DNA from: Moraxellaceae bacterium
GTDB lineage: Bacteria > Pseudomonadota > Gammaproteobacteria > Pseudomonadales > Moraxellaceae
Reading direction: 5' to 3'
Assembly: GCA_003543245.1 (NCBI GenBank)
Contig: DPJB01000022.1
Coordinates: forward strand, 7,752 to 43,051
Length of the DNA stretch: 35,300 bases
A program made the translations under genes and the position numbers. The notes below the pieces were generated by a model. It had not been told where the DNA came from. It saw only the letters and a list, made by a program, of their open reading frames with translations, and made no database searches. Positions 24,157 to 32,278 of the stretch are shown one piece after another. The first letter of the stretch is position 1, and every line of letters starts with the position of its first letter.

Positions 24157-24209
24157 CCCGGGCTTTGCCACATTCATCCTGTATATTGATGTTTCTGGCA
24201 AAGCCCCGG
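24157..24209 (+). other. Long hairpin between operon C genes
   Basis: CCCGGGCTTTGCCA (24157-24170) pairs with TGGCAAAGCCCCGG (24196-24209) with one mismatch, leaving a 25-nt AT-rich loop. It lies in the 129-bp gap between the ferritin-like gene and the thioesterase gene. No T run follows. It may protect or process the upstream mRNA, or reduce read-through into the thioesterase gene. Confidence 0.6.
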
Positions 24210-24271
24210 TATCGCCAGCACTTATATGCTGCTCGAGAGCCATATTACTCTCGACCATCAAGGAGTAACGC

Positions 24272-24685
24272 ATGACCGAATCGCTGGTTGACTCGCTTAT
24301 CCAGATGTTTCCCAATGTCCCTTTTCAGAAGCTGCTTGGCATCGAAATCGTCGATGTCGTCACCGACCGGGCCGTTGTTTGCCTGCCATACCGCGATGAT
24401 CTGGCTGGTGGCGGCAACGCCTTCCACGGCGGCGCGATCAGCAGCCTGCTGGATCTGACCGGCGCCCTAGCGGCCTGGTCCGGCCATGACCCGAAAAACG
24501 GCATGAAGGCAGCTACCGTATCCATGACCGTGAATTATCTTGCCGCAGCGCTGGGCAAGGACATCATAGCTACTGCGAATGCGGTAAAACGCGGGCGAGA
24601 GCTGATTTTCTCGGAGGTCTCGATTCGGGAGAAAGCTTCAGGCAAGCTGATCGCCAATGGCACAATGATCTATCGCATTGCCTGA
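24272..24685 (+). CDS. Hotdog-fold thioesterase (PaaI type)
   Basis: The 137-residue single hotdog domain contains the motif GNAFHGGAISSLLDLTGALA, with HGG at the helix start and a following Asp, the active-site region of PaaI-type acyl-CoA thioesterases. A conserved strand pattern (TVSMTVNYLAAA) follows. It would release CoA from acyl-CoA intermediates or dead-end products in the cytoplasm. AAGGAG lies before ATG 24272. It is the last gene of operon C, and two further hotdog genes lie in operon D. Substrate chain length cannot be read. Confidence 0.88.
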   Translation: MTESLVDSLIQMFPNVPFQKLLGIEIVDVVTDRAVVCLPYRDDLAGGGNAFHGGAISSLLDLTGALAAWSGHDPKNGMKAATVSMTVNYLAAALGKDIIATANAVKRGRELIFSEVSIREKASGKLIANGTMIYRIA

Positions 24686-24711
24686 CCGGAACGTGGAACA
24701 AAGATTATGGC

Positions 24712-24745
24712 CGATGCCGACAGCACACTCGAACTGCCGGCATCG
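24712..24745. terminator. Hairpin in the convergent gap, possible bidirectional terminator
   Basis: CGATGCCG (24712-24719) pairs perfectly with CGGCATCG (24738-24745) around an 18-nt loop, filling the 62-bp gap between the ends of operons C and D. There is no T run on either side, so termination strength is uncertain. Confidence 0.45.
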
Positions 24746-24747
24746 AC

Positions 24748-26352
24748 TCAGGCATTATCCTCAAGCACATAGGTGGCAGCTTTCTCGCCAATCATCATGC
24801 AGGCAGCGTTGGTATTGCCACTGATCAACAGCGGCATGACGGACGCATCGGCGACGCGCAACCCGGATACTCCTCTGACCCGCAACCGGCTGTCCACCAC
24901 AGCCAGCTCGTCCTCGCCCATGCGGCAGGTTCCCACCGGATGGTAGATGGATTCCGCACGCTGGCGTATATCCGCGTCAATCTGCTCATCGGTCACCACT
25001 TCCGTGGCAGGCAGGTCATCGCCGCCAAAGATAGAAGCAAAAGCCTCGGTACGGAACACTCTGCGAGCCAACTTCACACCCTCCCGTAACACCCGGATGT
25101 CATCACTATCGGAAAAATAACAGGGGTCAATCAAGGGCGCACTGCGCGGATCACTATCGGACAGGCGGACGAAGCCCCTGCTCTTCGGCCGCAACTGACA
25201 CACATGGATGGTACAACCGAAACCCGACGTCAACTCCCTGCCATGATCACGCAGGAAAGTCGGCAGGAAATGCAGTTGAACGTCCGGGCGATCACCTCCC
25301 CCGACATTGAAAAAAGCCCCGGCTTCAGCGGCATTGCTGGCAAGAAGCCCCCGCCGATGGCGAAAGTAATCATAGAAGGCACGTATCAACCGCGGCAGAA
25401 AGTATGGCGAGAAACCAATAGCCTGTCTGCTACTGTCATGAATCGAAACCGTCATATCCAGGTGATCCTGAAGGTTTTGACCAACCGCCGGAAGGTGGAT
25501 ATGGCAAGCAACCCCGACGCTTTTCAAATGATCACGATCTCCTATACCGGAGAGCATCAGCAACTGGGGTGAATTGATCGCGCCACCGCAAAGAATCACT
25601 TCACGATTGGCAGTTAGTACACAGGTTATACCCTGCTGATCAATGTACTCGACTCCCTTGGCCCGGTCGCCACTTAGCAGAACCCGGGTGACCAGCGTAT
25701 CAGTCATGATGCAGAGGTTTCCCCGGCCCTTCGCAGGATCGAGAAACGCTCGCGCCGCACTCCAGCGCCGTCCTTCCTTCTGTGTTACCTGAAAACGGCC
25801 AAACCCGCGCTGATTTTCACCATTGAAATCATCATTCCGCGGCTCACCTAGCTCCTGACCAGCACGAATGAAAAGCTCGGTCAACGGGTTGGGGTCCTGT
25901 ACTCGAGTAACGTTCAGTGGACCGCCCCGACCATGCCAGGCATCTACCGGATACTGCTCGTTATTTTCATGGGCAGTAAATATCGGCCGCACATCCTCCC
26001 AGCCCCAGCCCTTTGCCCCCGCATCTTCCCAGCTTTCGTAATCGTGATGTTGCCCGCGGATATACACCATGGCATTGATCGAACTGCTACCGCCGAGGGT
26101 TTTCCCTCTTGGCCAGTAAAGTCGTCGCTCAAGCAGGGCTTTCTGAGGAGCGGTATTATAGCCCCAGTTACGCTTACCCTCCTTGATTAGCCCGATCAGC
26201 CCGAACGGGATATTGACAAAGCCACTGTTATCATGGGGCCCGGCTTCAATCACGCAAACGGTATAACGGCCACCTTCACTAAGCCTGTTTGCCAGCACAC
26301 AGCCCGCCGAGCCAGCACCTACAATGATGAAGTCAAATTCACGATTATTCAC
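24748..26352 (-). CDS. GMC-family alcohol dehydrogenase/oxidoreductase, second copy
   Basis: The 534-residue flavoprotein has the FAD motif GAGSAGC, GMC signature 1 PRGKTLGGSSSINAMVYIRG, signature 2 GAINSPQLLMLSGIGD and the catalytic YHPVGTCRMG with GNTNAACMMIGEKA. It resembles choline dehydrogenase/AlkJ-type alcohol dehydrogenases and is a distant paralogue of the GMC in operon B. It is the last gene of operon D after two acyl-CoA dehydrogenases, so it probably oxidises an alcohol intermediate to an aldehyde or acid precursor. GTG 26352 is chosen because the conserved N-terminus starts right after it and it overlaps the upstream stop by 8 bp; a TTG at 26370 is possible but adds only six atypical residues. 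Confidence 0.9.
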   Translation of the reverse strand: MNNREFDFIIVGAGSAGCVLANRLSEGGRYTVCVIEAGPHDNSGFVNIPFGLIGLIKEGKRNWGYNTAPQKALLERRLYWPRGKTLGGSSSINAMVYIRGQHHDYESWEDAGAKGWGWEDVRPIFTAHENNEQYPVDAWHGRGGPLNVTRVQDPNPLTELFIRAGQELGEPRNDDFNGENQRGFGRFQVTQKEGRRWSAARAFLDPAKGRGNLCIMTDTLVTRVLLSGDRAKGVEYIDQQGITCVLTANREVILCGGAINSPQLLMLSGIGDRDHLKSVGVACHIHLPAVGQNLQDHLDMTVSIHDSSRQAIGFSPYFLPRLIRAFYDYFRHRRGLLASNAAEAGAFFNVGGGDRPDVQLHFLPTFLRDHGRELTSGFGCTIHVCQLRPKSRGFVRLSDSDPRSAPLIDPCYFSDSDDIRVLREGVKLARRVFRTEAFASIFGGDDLPATEVVTDEQIDADIRQRAESIYHPVGTCRMGEDELAVVDSRLRVRGVSGLRVADASVMPLLISGNTNAACMMIGEKAATYVLEDNA

Positions 26353-27460
26353 CCTGATGCACCTCGTCAAGCCGGGAAAAACTCTTTATATGGTGAGCAC
26401 GGTCACCATGGGTCAATGAGCAGTGGGTGATCAGACGAAAGTAGTGGCCGATATCAAGCTCTTCGGTAACGCCAATCCCGCCATGAATCTGGATCGCCTG
26501 CTGCGCGATGCGTACCGCCTTGTCCGCATAATAGGCTTTCGCGGCCGTACTGGCGCGCTCACGCTGGGAGACATCTTCGGACTCCGCCTTAACGGCCGCC
26601 ATAAACAGCATTGACTCGAGCTGCTGGAGATCGATGAACATATCCACCAGGTAGTGCTGAATTATCTGAAAGCTACCGATGGCTACACCAAACTGCTTTC
26701 GCGTTTTGGCATATTCCAGGGTGCGCCGGTACAGCGCGCCAGCGGCGCCATACATCCGCGCGCAGTCGAGCACGCGCAGATAAGCCAGCAACCTGCTCAG
26801 CGCTTGCTCGGCTTTCTCGCCACAGGCGAGTATCATCCCGTCTGTAATATCGACATCATCAAACAGGACGTTAGCGATACGACCTCCATCCAGAGCCCGA
26901 TAACGAATCGTCTCGCAAATACCAAGCGGCACAGCGAGCACAACAAGCTCGCCATCGGCAAGTGCAGTCGCCAGTAGCGTATCGGCAAAACCACCATCCG
27001 GAACAAAGTTTTTCTGACCTGACAGGCGTCTTCCATTAAGCTTCATGGAAGGCGTTAACACCTGATAACCGGCGTGAAAGTCGTACAGTGCACAGGCAAG
27101 CTTCACCCGTCCCTCGATGACGTCGCTCAACATGGCCAAGGTCGCATCGGAGCCGACGTATTCGAGCAGCTTGCCAGGAGCTACCACCGTATCAACGTAG
27201 GGATCCAGACATAACGCGGCGCCCAGTTCCCTGACAACCATCGCCACATCAAGGAGCGTACCACCGAACCCACCGCCGGATTCAGCGAAGGGCAGACCGA
27301 ACCAGCCCAGCTCCTGCATTGCTGACCAGCGTGACGCGCCGAAAGGGTCCTGTTGCTCGATTTGCTTCCTATAGATATCAAAGCTGTAGTTATCCTTAAG
27401 ATACCGGCTGGCGGTATCCGCGATAAGGGTTGTATTTTCCGGGAGGTTGAATTCCATCAT
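26345..27460 (-). CDS. Acyl-CoA dehydrogenase, probably the non-catalytic partner
   Basis: The 371-residue protein has the acyl-CoA dehydrogenase fold, including YAKTRKQFGVAIGSFQIIQH for the FAD-binding Arg and Gln region and IHGGIGVTEELDIGHYFRLI near the end. The usual base positions look empty: the late 'YEG(T/S)..I' Glu is replaced by SLTHGDRAHH. The gene is 6 bp behind another dehydrogenase gene whose base is intact. This pairing recalls the heteromeric dehydrogenases of steroid side-chain degradation (FadE26-FadE27 type), in which only one subunit carries the base and the enlarged pocket takes bulky acyl groups. It overlaps the GMC gene at its end. Starts ATG 27460 or 27457 are both possible. 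Confidence 0.9.
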   Translation of the reverse strand: MMEFNLPENTTLIADTASRYLKDNYSFDIYRKQIEQQDPFGASRWSAMQELGWFGLPFAESGGGFGGTLLDVAMVVRELGAALCLDPYVDTVVAPGKLLEYVGSDATLAMLSDVIEGRVKLACALYDFHAGYQVLTPSMKLNGRRLSGQKNFVPDGGFADTLLATALADGELVVLAVPLGICETIRYRALDGGRIANVLFDDVDITDGMILACGEKAEQALSRLLAYLRVLDCARMYGAAGALYRRTLEYAKTRKQFGVAIGSFQIIQHYLVDMFIDLQQLESMLFMAAVKAESEDVSQRERASTAAKAYYADKAVRIAQQAIQIHGGIGVTEELDIGHYFRLITHCSLTHGDRAHHIKSFSRLDEVHQGE

Positions 27461-27466
27461 CTCGCC

Positions 27467-28627
27467 TCAAAGGCCAAGCAGCATTTTGGCCAGCACATTC
27501 TTCTGGATCTCGTTGGATCCACCGTAAATGGTGCAGGCACGGAGAAAGTTGTAACGTCGCGTGGCGCGATTGAAAATATCACTGCCAATTGTTTCCGGGT
27601 TGTCCCAGGTTAACGACATCATGCCGCCCAACTCCACCATAGCCTGCGACACTTTTTGCTGAAGCTCGGTCCCTTTTATTTTCAACCCGGATGATTCCGG
27701 CCCTAAGGGCCTGCCCTCATCAGTCGCGGCAACGGTACGGAAGTTAGTGTACTCCAGCGCCATCAATTCGATTTCAAGCTCGGCGATACGAAGCCGAGCC
27801 TGACTTTTGTCCAGAAAGCCCGGCGATTCCTCCACAGCGTTCTTCAGTCGTGATATCTCGTGATGACTATCCGCCACGCCGGCGATGGTGGTACGCTCGT
27901 GCGTCAGCAGGAACTTGGCAATAGTCCATCCCATGCCCTCCTGACCCACAAGATTTTCGAGCGGCACCCGCACATCGGTGAAATAAACCTCGTTAAGATG
28001 ATGATGGCCGTCAATCGAGTAGATCGGCCGCACCTCGATGCCAGGTGTTTTCATATCAATCAGCAGAAAAGAAATCCCGTTCTGCTGCTTGACCGTCGGA
28101 TCGGTTCTGACCAGACAAAACATCATGTCCGACCAGTGGGCCTGCGTCGTCCATATCTTCTGGCCATTCACTAGATAATGGTCATCCTTGCGCTCTGCAC
28201 GAGTCTTCAGGGACGCCAGATCCGAACCGGCATTGGGCTCGGAGTAACCCTGACACCAGAGGGTTTCACCACTGACGATACCTGGCAGCCAGCGATCTTT
28301 TTGCTCCTGAAAGCCAAAGTTATAAAGCACCGGCCCGACCATCGACACGCCGAACGGACTTGTCGGGGGGGCGCCTGCCATGGCTCGCTCCAGATCAAAA
28401 ATATAACGCTGTGTCGCCGTCCAGCCTGGCCCGCCATACTGTTTCGGCCACGTCAGTGCCAGCCAGCCCTGTTTACCGAGCAAACGTTCCCACTTCTGCT
28501 GTTGTTCTTTAGCGAGCATTTCACCAAGCGCCGAGGAACGCTTGATATCATCCTGAACATTTTCCCGCATCCAGCTGCGAATTGATTGCTGAAACTCCCG
28601 CTCTTCCCGAGTGAAATCCAGATTCAC
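27467..28627 (-). CDS. Acyl-CoA dehydrogenase, catalytic partner
   Basis: The 386-residue acyl-CoA dehydrogenase has an N-terminal helical domain, the middle motif CQGYSEPNAGSDLASLKT (125-142) and KIWTTQAHWSDM for FAD. Its C-terminus YGGSNEIQKNVLAKMLLGL carries the family signature. E244 in LTHERTTIAG sits where isovaleryl-CoA and FadE26-type enzymes keep their catalytic base. It introduces a 2,3 double bond into an acyl-CoA in the cytoplasm. The start is GTG 28627 with GAGGTG upstream. It lies between the acyl-CoA ligase and the second dehydrogenase, the expected order of activation then oxidation. The pair suggests a branched or ring-containing acyl group, which is inference. Confidence 0.93.
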   Translation of the reverse strand: MNLDFTREEREFQQSIRSWMRENVQDDIKRSSALGEMLAKEQQQKWERLLGKQGWLALTWPKQYGGPGWTATQRYIFDLERAMAGAPPTSPFGVSMVGPVLYNFGFQEQKDRWLPGIVSGETLWCQGYSEPNAGSDLASLKTRAERKDDHYLVNGQKIWTTQAHWSDMMFCLVRTDPTVKQQNGISFLLIDMKTPGIEVRPIYSIDGHHHLNEVYFTDVRVPLENLVGQEGMGWTIAKFLLTHERTTIAGVADSHHEISRLKNAVEESPGFLDKSQARLRIAELEIELMALEYTNFRTVAATDEGRPLGPESSGLKIKGTELQQKVSQAMVELGGMMSLTWDNPETIGSDIFNRATRRYNFLRACTIYGGSNEIQKNVLAKMLLGL

Positions 28628-28674
28628 GGTTTATCACCTCTTGCTTGCCATCGAGCGCCGTTTTCAAAAGTCAT

Positions 28675-30225
28675 TCAGTTGACCCCACGGTCTTTGTTTT
28701 CCCAATAAGGCCACCTCAGTTCGTTCTTGAGAATCTTGCCGGCACCACTTACCGGCAGCGGCTCGCGACGAAACTCGATGCTTCGCGGCAACTTGTACCC
28801 GGCAATCAGCGCACGGCAATGGGCCAGAAGCTCGCCTTGATTGAGACCATGCCCTTCCTTTAGAACGACAATCGCATGAACCATTTCACCCCACTCGTTG
28901 TGGGGAATCCCCACAACCGCACATTCCTGCACCGCGGGATGGCTGTAGATCGCACCCTCTACCTCAACCGAGAAAATATTCTCTCCGCCACTGATGATCA
29001 TGTCCTTGGCACGATCAACGATAAAAACAAACCCGTCTTTATCCATATAGCCGAGATCACCGGTATGCAGCCAGCCATTGCGCAACGTCTCGGCAGACGC
29101 CTGTTCCATCCCCCAATAGCCCAGCATTACGTTCGGACCTCTGGCGCATATCTCACCTACCTCACCACGCGGTAGCTCGACATCATCCTTGTCCATAATG
29201 GCAACTTCGACGCCCAGTGCTGCCCTGCCAGCACTGCGTAGCTTGGCGCCGCCCGGTACATGAAACTCTGGCGCCAGCGCAGTAATAATCGGCGACGCCT
29301 CTGTCTGCCCATACCCTTGAGCAAAATGAGCATCTGGCATCTGCTCCATGGCACTGATCAACACTGCTTCAGGCATCGGCGATGCACCATAAAGCATTCG
29401 CCTGACGCTGCTGACATCAAAATTGCTTATCTTTCCAGAAGACACCAGCAGGTTGATCATGGTTGGCACTAGCAATGTATGGGTGATTTTTTCACGCTCA
29501 ATGAACGACAGCACATCACCCACATCGAAACGCGGCACAATACCGTGGGTGCCACCAGCCATGGTTACGGCAAAGGTACTTGCCATGTCGGCCAGATGGA
29601 ACATCGGCGCTGCATGCATATAGATGGTGTCAGATCCGTAACCCATTTCCGGGACAACGTTCAGGGCATTAAACACAAGATTGTCGTGGCTCAGCATAAC
29701 GCCCTTTGATCGCCCGGTCGTGCCGCCGGTATAGAACAGGCCGGCAAGCTGCGCACCACCTTCGCTCTTATCGGCCATGGGTTTGTTCTGGTCGATCAGC
29801 GACTCATAAGCGATACAACCCTCCGGCAAGTCACCTTCACCCATGAACACCACATGACTGACGCTTTCCATCAATGGTCGCAGGATCGGCAGCATCGCAC
29901 TGAACGCATCATCAACGAACAGAACCGATGACTGGGAGTCATTTATCGCATAGGCAATCTCAGGCGGTGCCAGTCTGATATTAATTGGGTTGAGCACCAT
30001 CCCTGCCCAAGGTATGGCAAAGAAATATTCCAGGTAACGATCGCTATTGAGTGAAAGAATTGCTATACGATCGCCATTAGCAACTCGCAGTGAGCGAACG
30101 CCGGCTGCCAGACAAGCTACCCGTTTCTCAAATTCACACCAGCTTTGCTTCCTATTAGCGTAGACTGTGGCCACACCATTCGGGTTCAGCTGGGCCGCCC
30201 GACGAAGTGTCTGGGAAATGAACAT
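28675..30225 (-). CDS. Acyl-CoA synthetase (AMP-forming ligase)
   Basis: The 516-residue member of the adenylate-forming family has YTGGTTGRSKG (165-175, P-loop), GYGQTEASP (304-312), the hinge-side motif LHTGDLGYMDKDGFVFIVDR (386-405), ISGGENIFSVEVE (411-423) and the C-terminal lysine K497 in GAGKILKNELR. It activates a carboxylic acid to its CoA ester with ATP. In operon D it feeds the two dehydrogenases that follow. AAGGAGG lies 7 bases before ATG 30225. FadD13 in the mymA operon is a comparable short ligase. Substrate class (fatty, alicyclic or aromatic acid) cannot be decided from motifs. Confidence 0.95.
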   Translation of the reverse strand: MFISQTLRRAAQLNPNGVATVYANRKQSWCEFEKRVACLAAGVRSLRVANGDRIAILSLNSDRYLEYFFAIPWAGMVLNPINIRLAPPEIAYAINDSQSSVLFVDDAFSAMLPILRPLMESVSHVVFMGEGDLPEGCIAYESLIDQNKPMADKSEGGAQLAGLFYTGGTTGRSKGVMLSHDNLVFNALNVVPEMGYGSDTIYMHAAPMFHLADMASTFAVTMAGGTHGIVPRFDVGDVLSFIEREKITHTLLVPTMINLLVSSGKISNFDVSSVRRMLYGASPMPEAVLISAMEQMPDAHFAQGYGQTEASPIITALAPEFHVPGGAKLRSAGRAALGVEVAIMDKDDVELPRGEVGEICARGPNVMLGYWGMEQASAETLRNGWLHTGDLGYMDKDGFVFIVDRAKDMIISGGENIFSVEVEGAIYSHPAVQECAVVGIPHNEWGEMVHAIVVLKEGHGLNQGELLAHCRALIAGYKLPRSIEFRREPLPVSGAGKILKNELRWPYWENKDRGVN

Positions 30226-30271
30226 ATCAACCTCCTTGACAGCCTAAACATGCCAGATGAATAAAACGTCA

Positions 30272-30724
30272 TCAGCGTGCGTAGATAAAACGCCCCATCG
30301 AGACATGAGTCTTATCCAGAAAAATATCGACAGAGACGACAATAAAACGCCGGCCCGCACGCACGATTAGAGGCACAGCACGAATCGTTCCGGCAAAGGC
30401 CGGTCGCAAGTAATCAAACGTCAAACTGGTACACAATGGCTGCTTCTGCATCCCGGTCTCTTCCACCACATGCAAGGAGGCAGCGACTTCGCCAAAACTC
30501 GCAAGAATGCCGCCATGAAAAGTGCGTAGAAGCGGGTTGCCAATATGCTCTTCGCGGAAACACAATTGATAACAGACAGTGCCGTCATCTTCGCGGCTGA
30601 CCCCAAGACCTAGGAAATGCAAATAGGGTGTACCTTCAAGAACTTGCTTCTGCAGTTCACTCAACCCGGTACATTCGGTTGCTCGTGGCTCGGCTCCATA
30701 CGCGGTCACTTTATTCAGCTCCAT
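30272..30724 (-). CDS. Hotdog-fold thioesterase-like protein
   Basis: The 150-residue single hotdog domain has the active-site region NPLLRTFHGGILASFGEVAA (HGG then Glu) and a strand SLTFDYLRPAF typical of PaaI-like thioesterases. The usual catalytic acidic residue is Glu in FGE rather than Asp. It overlaps the upstream thioesterase gene by 14 bp, so the two are made together; tandem hotdog genes may form a heteromer or split substrate range. ATG 30724. Confidence 0.87.
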   Translation of the reverse strand: MELNKVTAYGAEPRATECTGLSELQKQVLEGTPYLHFLGLGVSREDDGTVCYQLCFREEHIGNPLLRTFHGGILASFGEVAASLHVVEETGMQKQPLCTSLTFDYLRPAFAGTIRAVPLIVRAGRRFIVVSVDIFLDKTHVSMGRFIYAR

Positions 30725-31187
30725 GCGTCACAGCCGTATCAAACGCCGGGCCACGTGTCCCGACAGCGAAAGACCCCGATACTGAAGCCAACAGCGAATC
30801 ATCTGAACAATCAACCGCCTTCCCCTTTACATAGGCAATATCGCCCTGCACCGCATAACACTCCACTTCGGCACGCACATCCTCACCCGGAAGTGCTTCC
30901 CTGATGAAATCCACACGCAGATCAATCGTTGCAATCGGTCGCATATCGCCCAGACGAGAAAATATGGCAAGACCGCAAGTGGTATCGAGCAAGGTAACCA
31001 CAACGCCACGATGTAGCCCCCCGTTGCGATCAGATAACGCTACACGACAAGGCATCCTCATAACGGCGCGACCCTTGCCAATCTCTTCAACTTCAATTCC
31101 GAACGCGTTGAATAACGGATGTGAGGTACCAAAGAACGTTTTAGCCATGGTCAAGTAGCGGTTTGCGGCCTCGGATTGGGCAATCAT
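30711..31187 (-). CDS. Hotdog-fold thioesterase (PaaI type)
   Basis: The 158-residue hotdog protein has the motif DRNGGLHRGVVVTLLDTTCG, where the usual HGG is HRG, and a conserved TIDLRVDFIREA strand. A GAGGGGGAG ribosome site precedes ATG 31187. It sits between the BtrH-like gene (71-bp gap) and a second hotdog gene (14-bp overlap). The likely role is acyl-CoA hydrolysis in the same pathway as the ligase; the Arg in place of the first Gly of HGG may alter activity. Confidence 0.88.
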   Translation of the reverse strand: MIAQSEAANRYLTMAKTFFGTSHPLFNAFGIEVEEIGKGRAVMRMPCRVALSDRNGGLHRGVVVTLLDTTCGLAIFSRLGDMRPIATIDLRVDFIREALPGEDVRAEVECYAVQGDIAYVKGKAVDCSDDSLLASVSGSFAVGTRGPAFDTAVTHGAE

Positions 31188-31258
31188 TTCTCCCCCTCAT
31201 CAAATGCAAAAACCAATAGCCCAGACCGCCAACATGGTGGCTAACTGAAGCATACGCG

Positions 31259-32278
31259 TTACAGCCTGCTTATTACCTGGTGAACATACTGCGACTCCAG
31301 TGTCCTGACATGACGAATGGCATCCTCAATTTCACGAATGGGAAACAAATCCGACTCCGACGCCATCTTGAGTAATGCTGCCAGACCTGACCAGGCCGCA
31401 GCTGAGCGCTGCATCAGCTCCACCAGTTTCGCAGCCCGCACGGCTGGCAGCATCTCGCCAGCCTCGAGCAGAAACTCGGCATACATCGTCCTGAAACCAC
31501 CACCACCGGTACCTCGCTTTTCAATCACCTGATAAGCAAAGCGCAACAACCAGCGCCAGTTGTCATTTGCTTGCCACTGAGGCAACGAGGCGATCCAGGT
31601 ATCCAGTGCGGCCAGACCGCTATACGGCCCGCCGTTTGCCAGTGCACTGGCATTATCAATAATGGCGTTTCCCACCCGCTCCGCACTGACTTCCACCTTC
31701 AACGACTGCGGGGCAAACAGGCTTCCGTAATGAATAAATGGCGGCGAGGTTGAAAAGCGCGCATCAGCAAGATTGGTTGCCGGCACAGGGATCAATCCGG
31801 GACGCTCAGTATCACTGACCAATACTTCGTCACGTGCTTCATCCAGCTGCCATGCGACAATGGCATGACCCGGAAAATGGGTTTTACTGCCGAAATAGGG
31901 CAAGTGGTAAATGTCGGTGAGCAGCAATGCAGGCACGCCATCACGCAACGCTTGATGCAAGTCATTTGTTGCCGCGCCCTTATCCGGATAGCTTGACCAT
32001 GCAAACGGCACACCCAGTGTGTGAAAGACTTTTTCCTCAAAGCCCATTGAACGCACGTGAACAATTATAGGAGTGGCGGAATCAGGAATCTCCACATAGG
32101 TGATACCCAGCCCTGCACCCAGACCGAAGCAAAACGCCTCGGTCATTTCAAGTCCGTGAAACTCCAGCAGATCACGTATCGCCGAGCTGCCGCAGTGGAC
32201 ACCTGTCCTGTGGCAGTGCTGCCTGAGCAGCGCAACACTGCTGACTTCAGACTCCATCTCTGCATGGGTCACCTTCAT
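31259..32278 (-). CDS. BtrH N-terminal domain / DUF4872 protein
   Basis: The 339-residue protein has an N-terminal BtrH-like domain: HCGSSAIRDLLEFHG with C29 as likely nucleophile, AFCFGLGAGLGITY (48-61) and PGHAIVAW with H138. D156 in VSDTE is a possible third residue. BtrH is the papain-like acyltransferase that moves an aminoacyl chain from an acyl carrier protein to butirosin. The C-terminal half (about 170-339) matches the usual DUF4872 companion region in length and position. It overlaps the ferritin-like gene by ATGA (32278), so both are made together as the first products of operon D. An acyltransferase or amidase role on an acyl-CoA or acylated product is conceivable but not shown. 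No carrier protein gene is in the window. Confidence 0.85.
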   Translation of the reverse strand: MKVTHAEMESEVSSVALLRQHCHRTGVHCGSSAIRDLLEFHGLEMTEAFCFGLGAGLGITYVEIPDSATPIIVHVRSMGFEEKVFHTLGVPFAWSSYPDKGAATNDLHQALRDGVPALLLTDIYHLPYFGSKTHFPGHAIVAWQLDEARDEVLVSDTERPGLIPVPATNLADARFSTSPPFIHYGSLFAPQSLKVEVSAERVGNAIIDNASALANGGPYSGLAALDTWIASLPQWQANDNWRWLLRFAYQVIEKRGTGGGGFRTMYAEFLLEAGEMLPAVRAAKLVELMQRSAAAWSGLAALLKMASESDLFPIREIEDAIRHVRTLESQYVHQVISRL

